This document shows positions 5,093 through 5,329 of a stretch of 5,329 nucleotides of DNA, piece after piece. A program made the translations under genes and the position numbers. The stretch covers positions 1 through 5,329 of the forward strand of contig JAJYLU010000173.1 of assembly GCA_021787505.1 (NCBI GenBank), written 5' to 3'. This DNA is from Nitrospirota bacterium (GTDB lineage: Bacteria; Nitrospirota; Thermodesulfovibrionia; Thermodesulfovibrionales; UBA6898). Every line of letters begins with the position of its first letter. Within the stretch, counting starts at the first letter, position 1. The notes below the pieces were generated by a model, which saw only the letters and a program-made list of their open reading frames with translations, did no database searches and was not told the DNA's origin.

Positions 5093-5329
5093 GGCATTCG
5101 CTTTCGCCCTGCCGACAGGAGTGAACCGGCATCAGGATCAGACAGAAACAGCAGTCTCCCCCGGCCGGGTGCCACGGCAGAAGCCGGAAGTGCGGCGTTC
5201 CTTTCTTCTGCCACCTCGCGAAGCACCTCCGCCTTCTCTCTTCCTGTGACAAGAAACAGCACGTTCCTTGCTCTGTTGATTACCGGGAAAGTCAGTGTGA
5301 TCCGGTCATGCCTCGCATTCCCAAAAACC
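5089..5329 (-). CDS. pgl: 6-phosphogluconolactonase, C-terminal part (cut by window edge)
   Basis: The minus-strand frame that ends at TGA 5091-5089 stays open to the right edge, with the first full codon at 5328. It translates to about 79 residues beginning VFGNARHDRITLTFPVINRA, then RNVLFLVTGREKAEVLREV. RITLTFPVINRARNVLFLVTG is the signature of the C-terminal part of 6-phosphogluconolactonase (DevB/SolB type), which hydrolyses 6-phosphogluconolactone in the oxidative pentose-phosphate pathway. The end LFLSDPDAGSLL matches the usual W-x-x-D-x-x-A-A-x-x-L tail, with Leu in place of Trp. The stop overlaps the epimerase start as GTGA. The N-terminal half and its start lie outside the window. 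Confidence 0.88.
   Translation of the reverse strand, partial: VFGNARHDRITLTFPVINRARNVLFLVTGREKAEVLREVAEERNAALPASAVAPGRGRLLFLSDPDAGSLLSAGRKRMP

Noticed and set aside
5034..5252. Minus-strand 72-residue frame across the pgl-rpe junction
   Set aside because: It is out of frame with both enzymes, and its Arg/Cys-rich composition is typical of a shadow frame.

Overview
The window reads as bacterial chromosome with moderate GC content: densely packed genes with recognisable Shine-Dalgarno sites and no mobile element, CRISPR array, rRNA or tRNA that I can see. The apparent selenoprotein, a Bpt-type aminoacyl-tRNA-protein transferase, a GGR-like flavoprotein and a pgl-rpe pair suggest an anaerobic or microaerophilic environmental Gram-negative bacterium. 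Nitrospirota or a former deltaproteobacterium is my guess; it is an inference from protein style, not a demonstrated placement.

Layout, left to right. (1) 67-498, plus: an exported rhodanese whose frame is interrupted by a single TGA exactly where the catalytic cysteine should be. Downstream of the TGA the rhodanese fold continues perfectly, and a GC-rich hairpin lies at the right distance to be a bacterial SECIS element. I read this as a selenocysteine rhodanese. (2) 499-1242, minus: bpt, an N-end-rule transferase, whose stop codon directly abuts the rhodanese stop. (3) 1425-1697, plus: a small two-helix membrane protein. (4) 1698-1911: a mostly silent spacer with a hairpin and an ambiguous open frame. 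(5) 1912-2985, plus: a flavoprotein of the geranylgeranyl-reductase-like group. (6) 2982-3863, minus: a membrane-anchored protein with a possible phospholipase-D-like cytoplasmic domain, sharing a CTAG with the preceding gene so that both stops overlap. (7) 3911-4261, minus: a small exported protein resembling the PA2779 family, upstream of and probably co-transcribed with gene 6. (8) 4262-4441: a control region with a perfect TATAAT and a pair of direct repeats. (9) 4442-5092, minus: a ribulose-phosphate 3-epimerase-like protein with one metal-ligand His replaced by Gln. (10) 5089-5329, minus: the 3' end of 6-phosphogluconolactonase, overlapping the epimerase start by GTGA.

How the genes work together. 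The right-hand pair is a piece of an oxidative pentose-phosphate operon entering from beyond the right edge. Genes 6 and 7 form a cell-envelope pair of unknown role. The remaining genes look like independent units. The most notable item is the Sec-rhodanese: four neighbouring genes end normally in TGA, so the internal TGA is not explained by genome-wide recoding.
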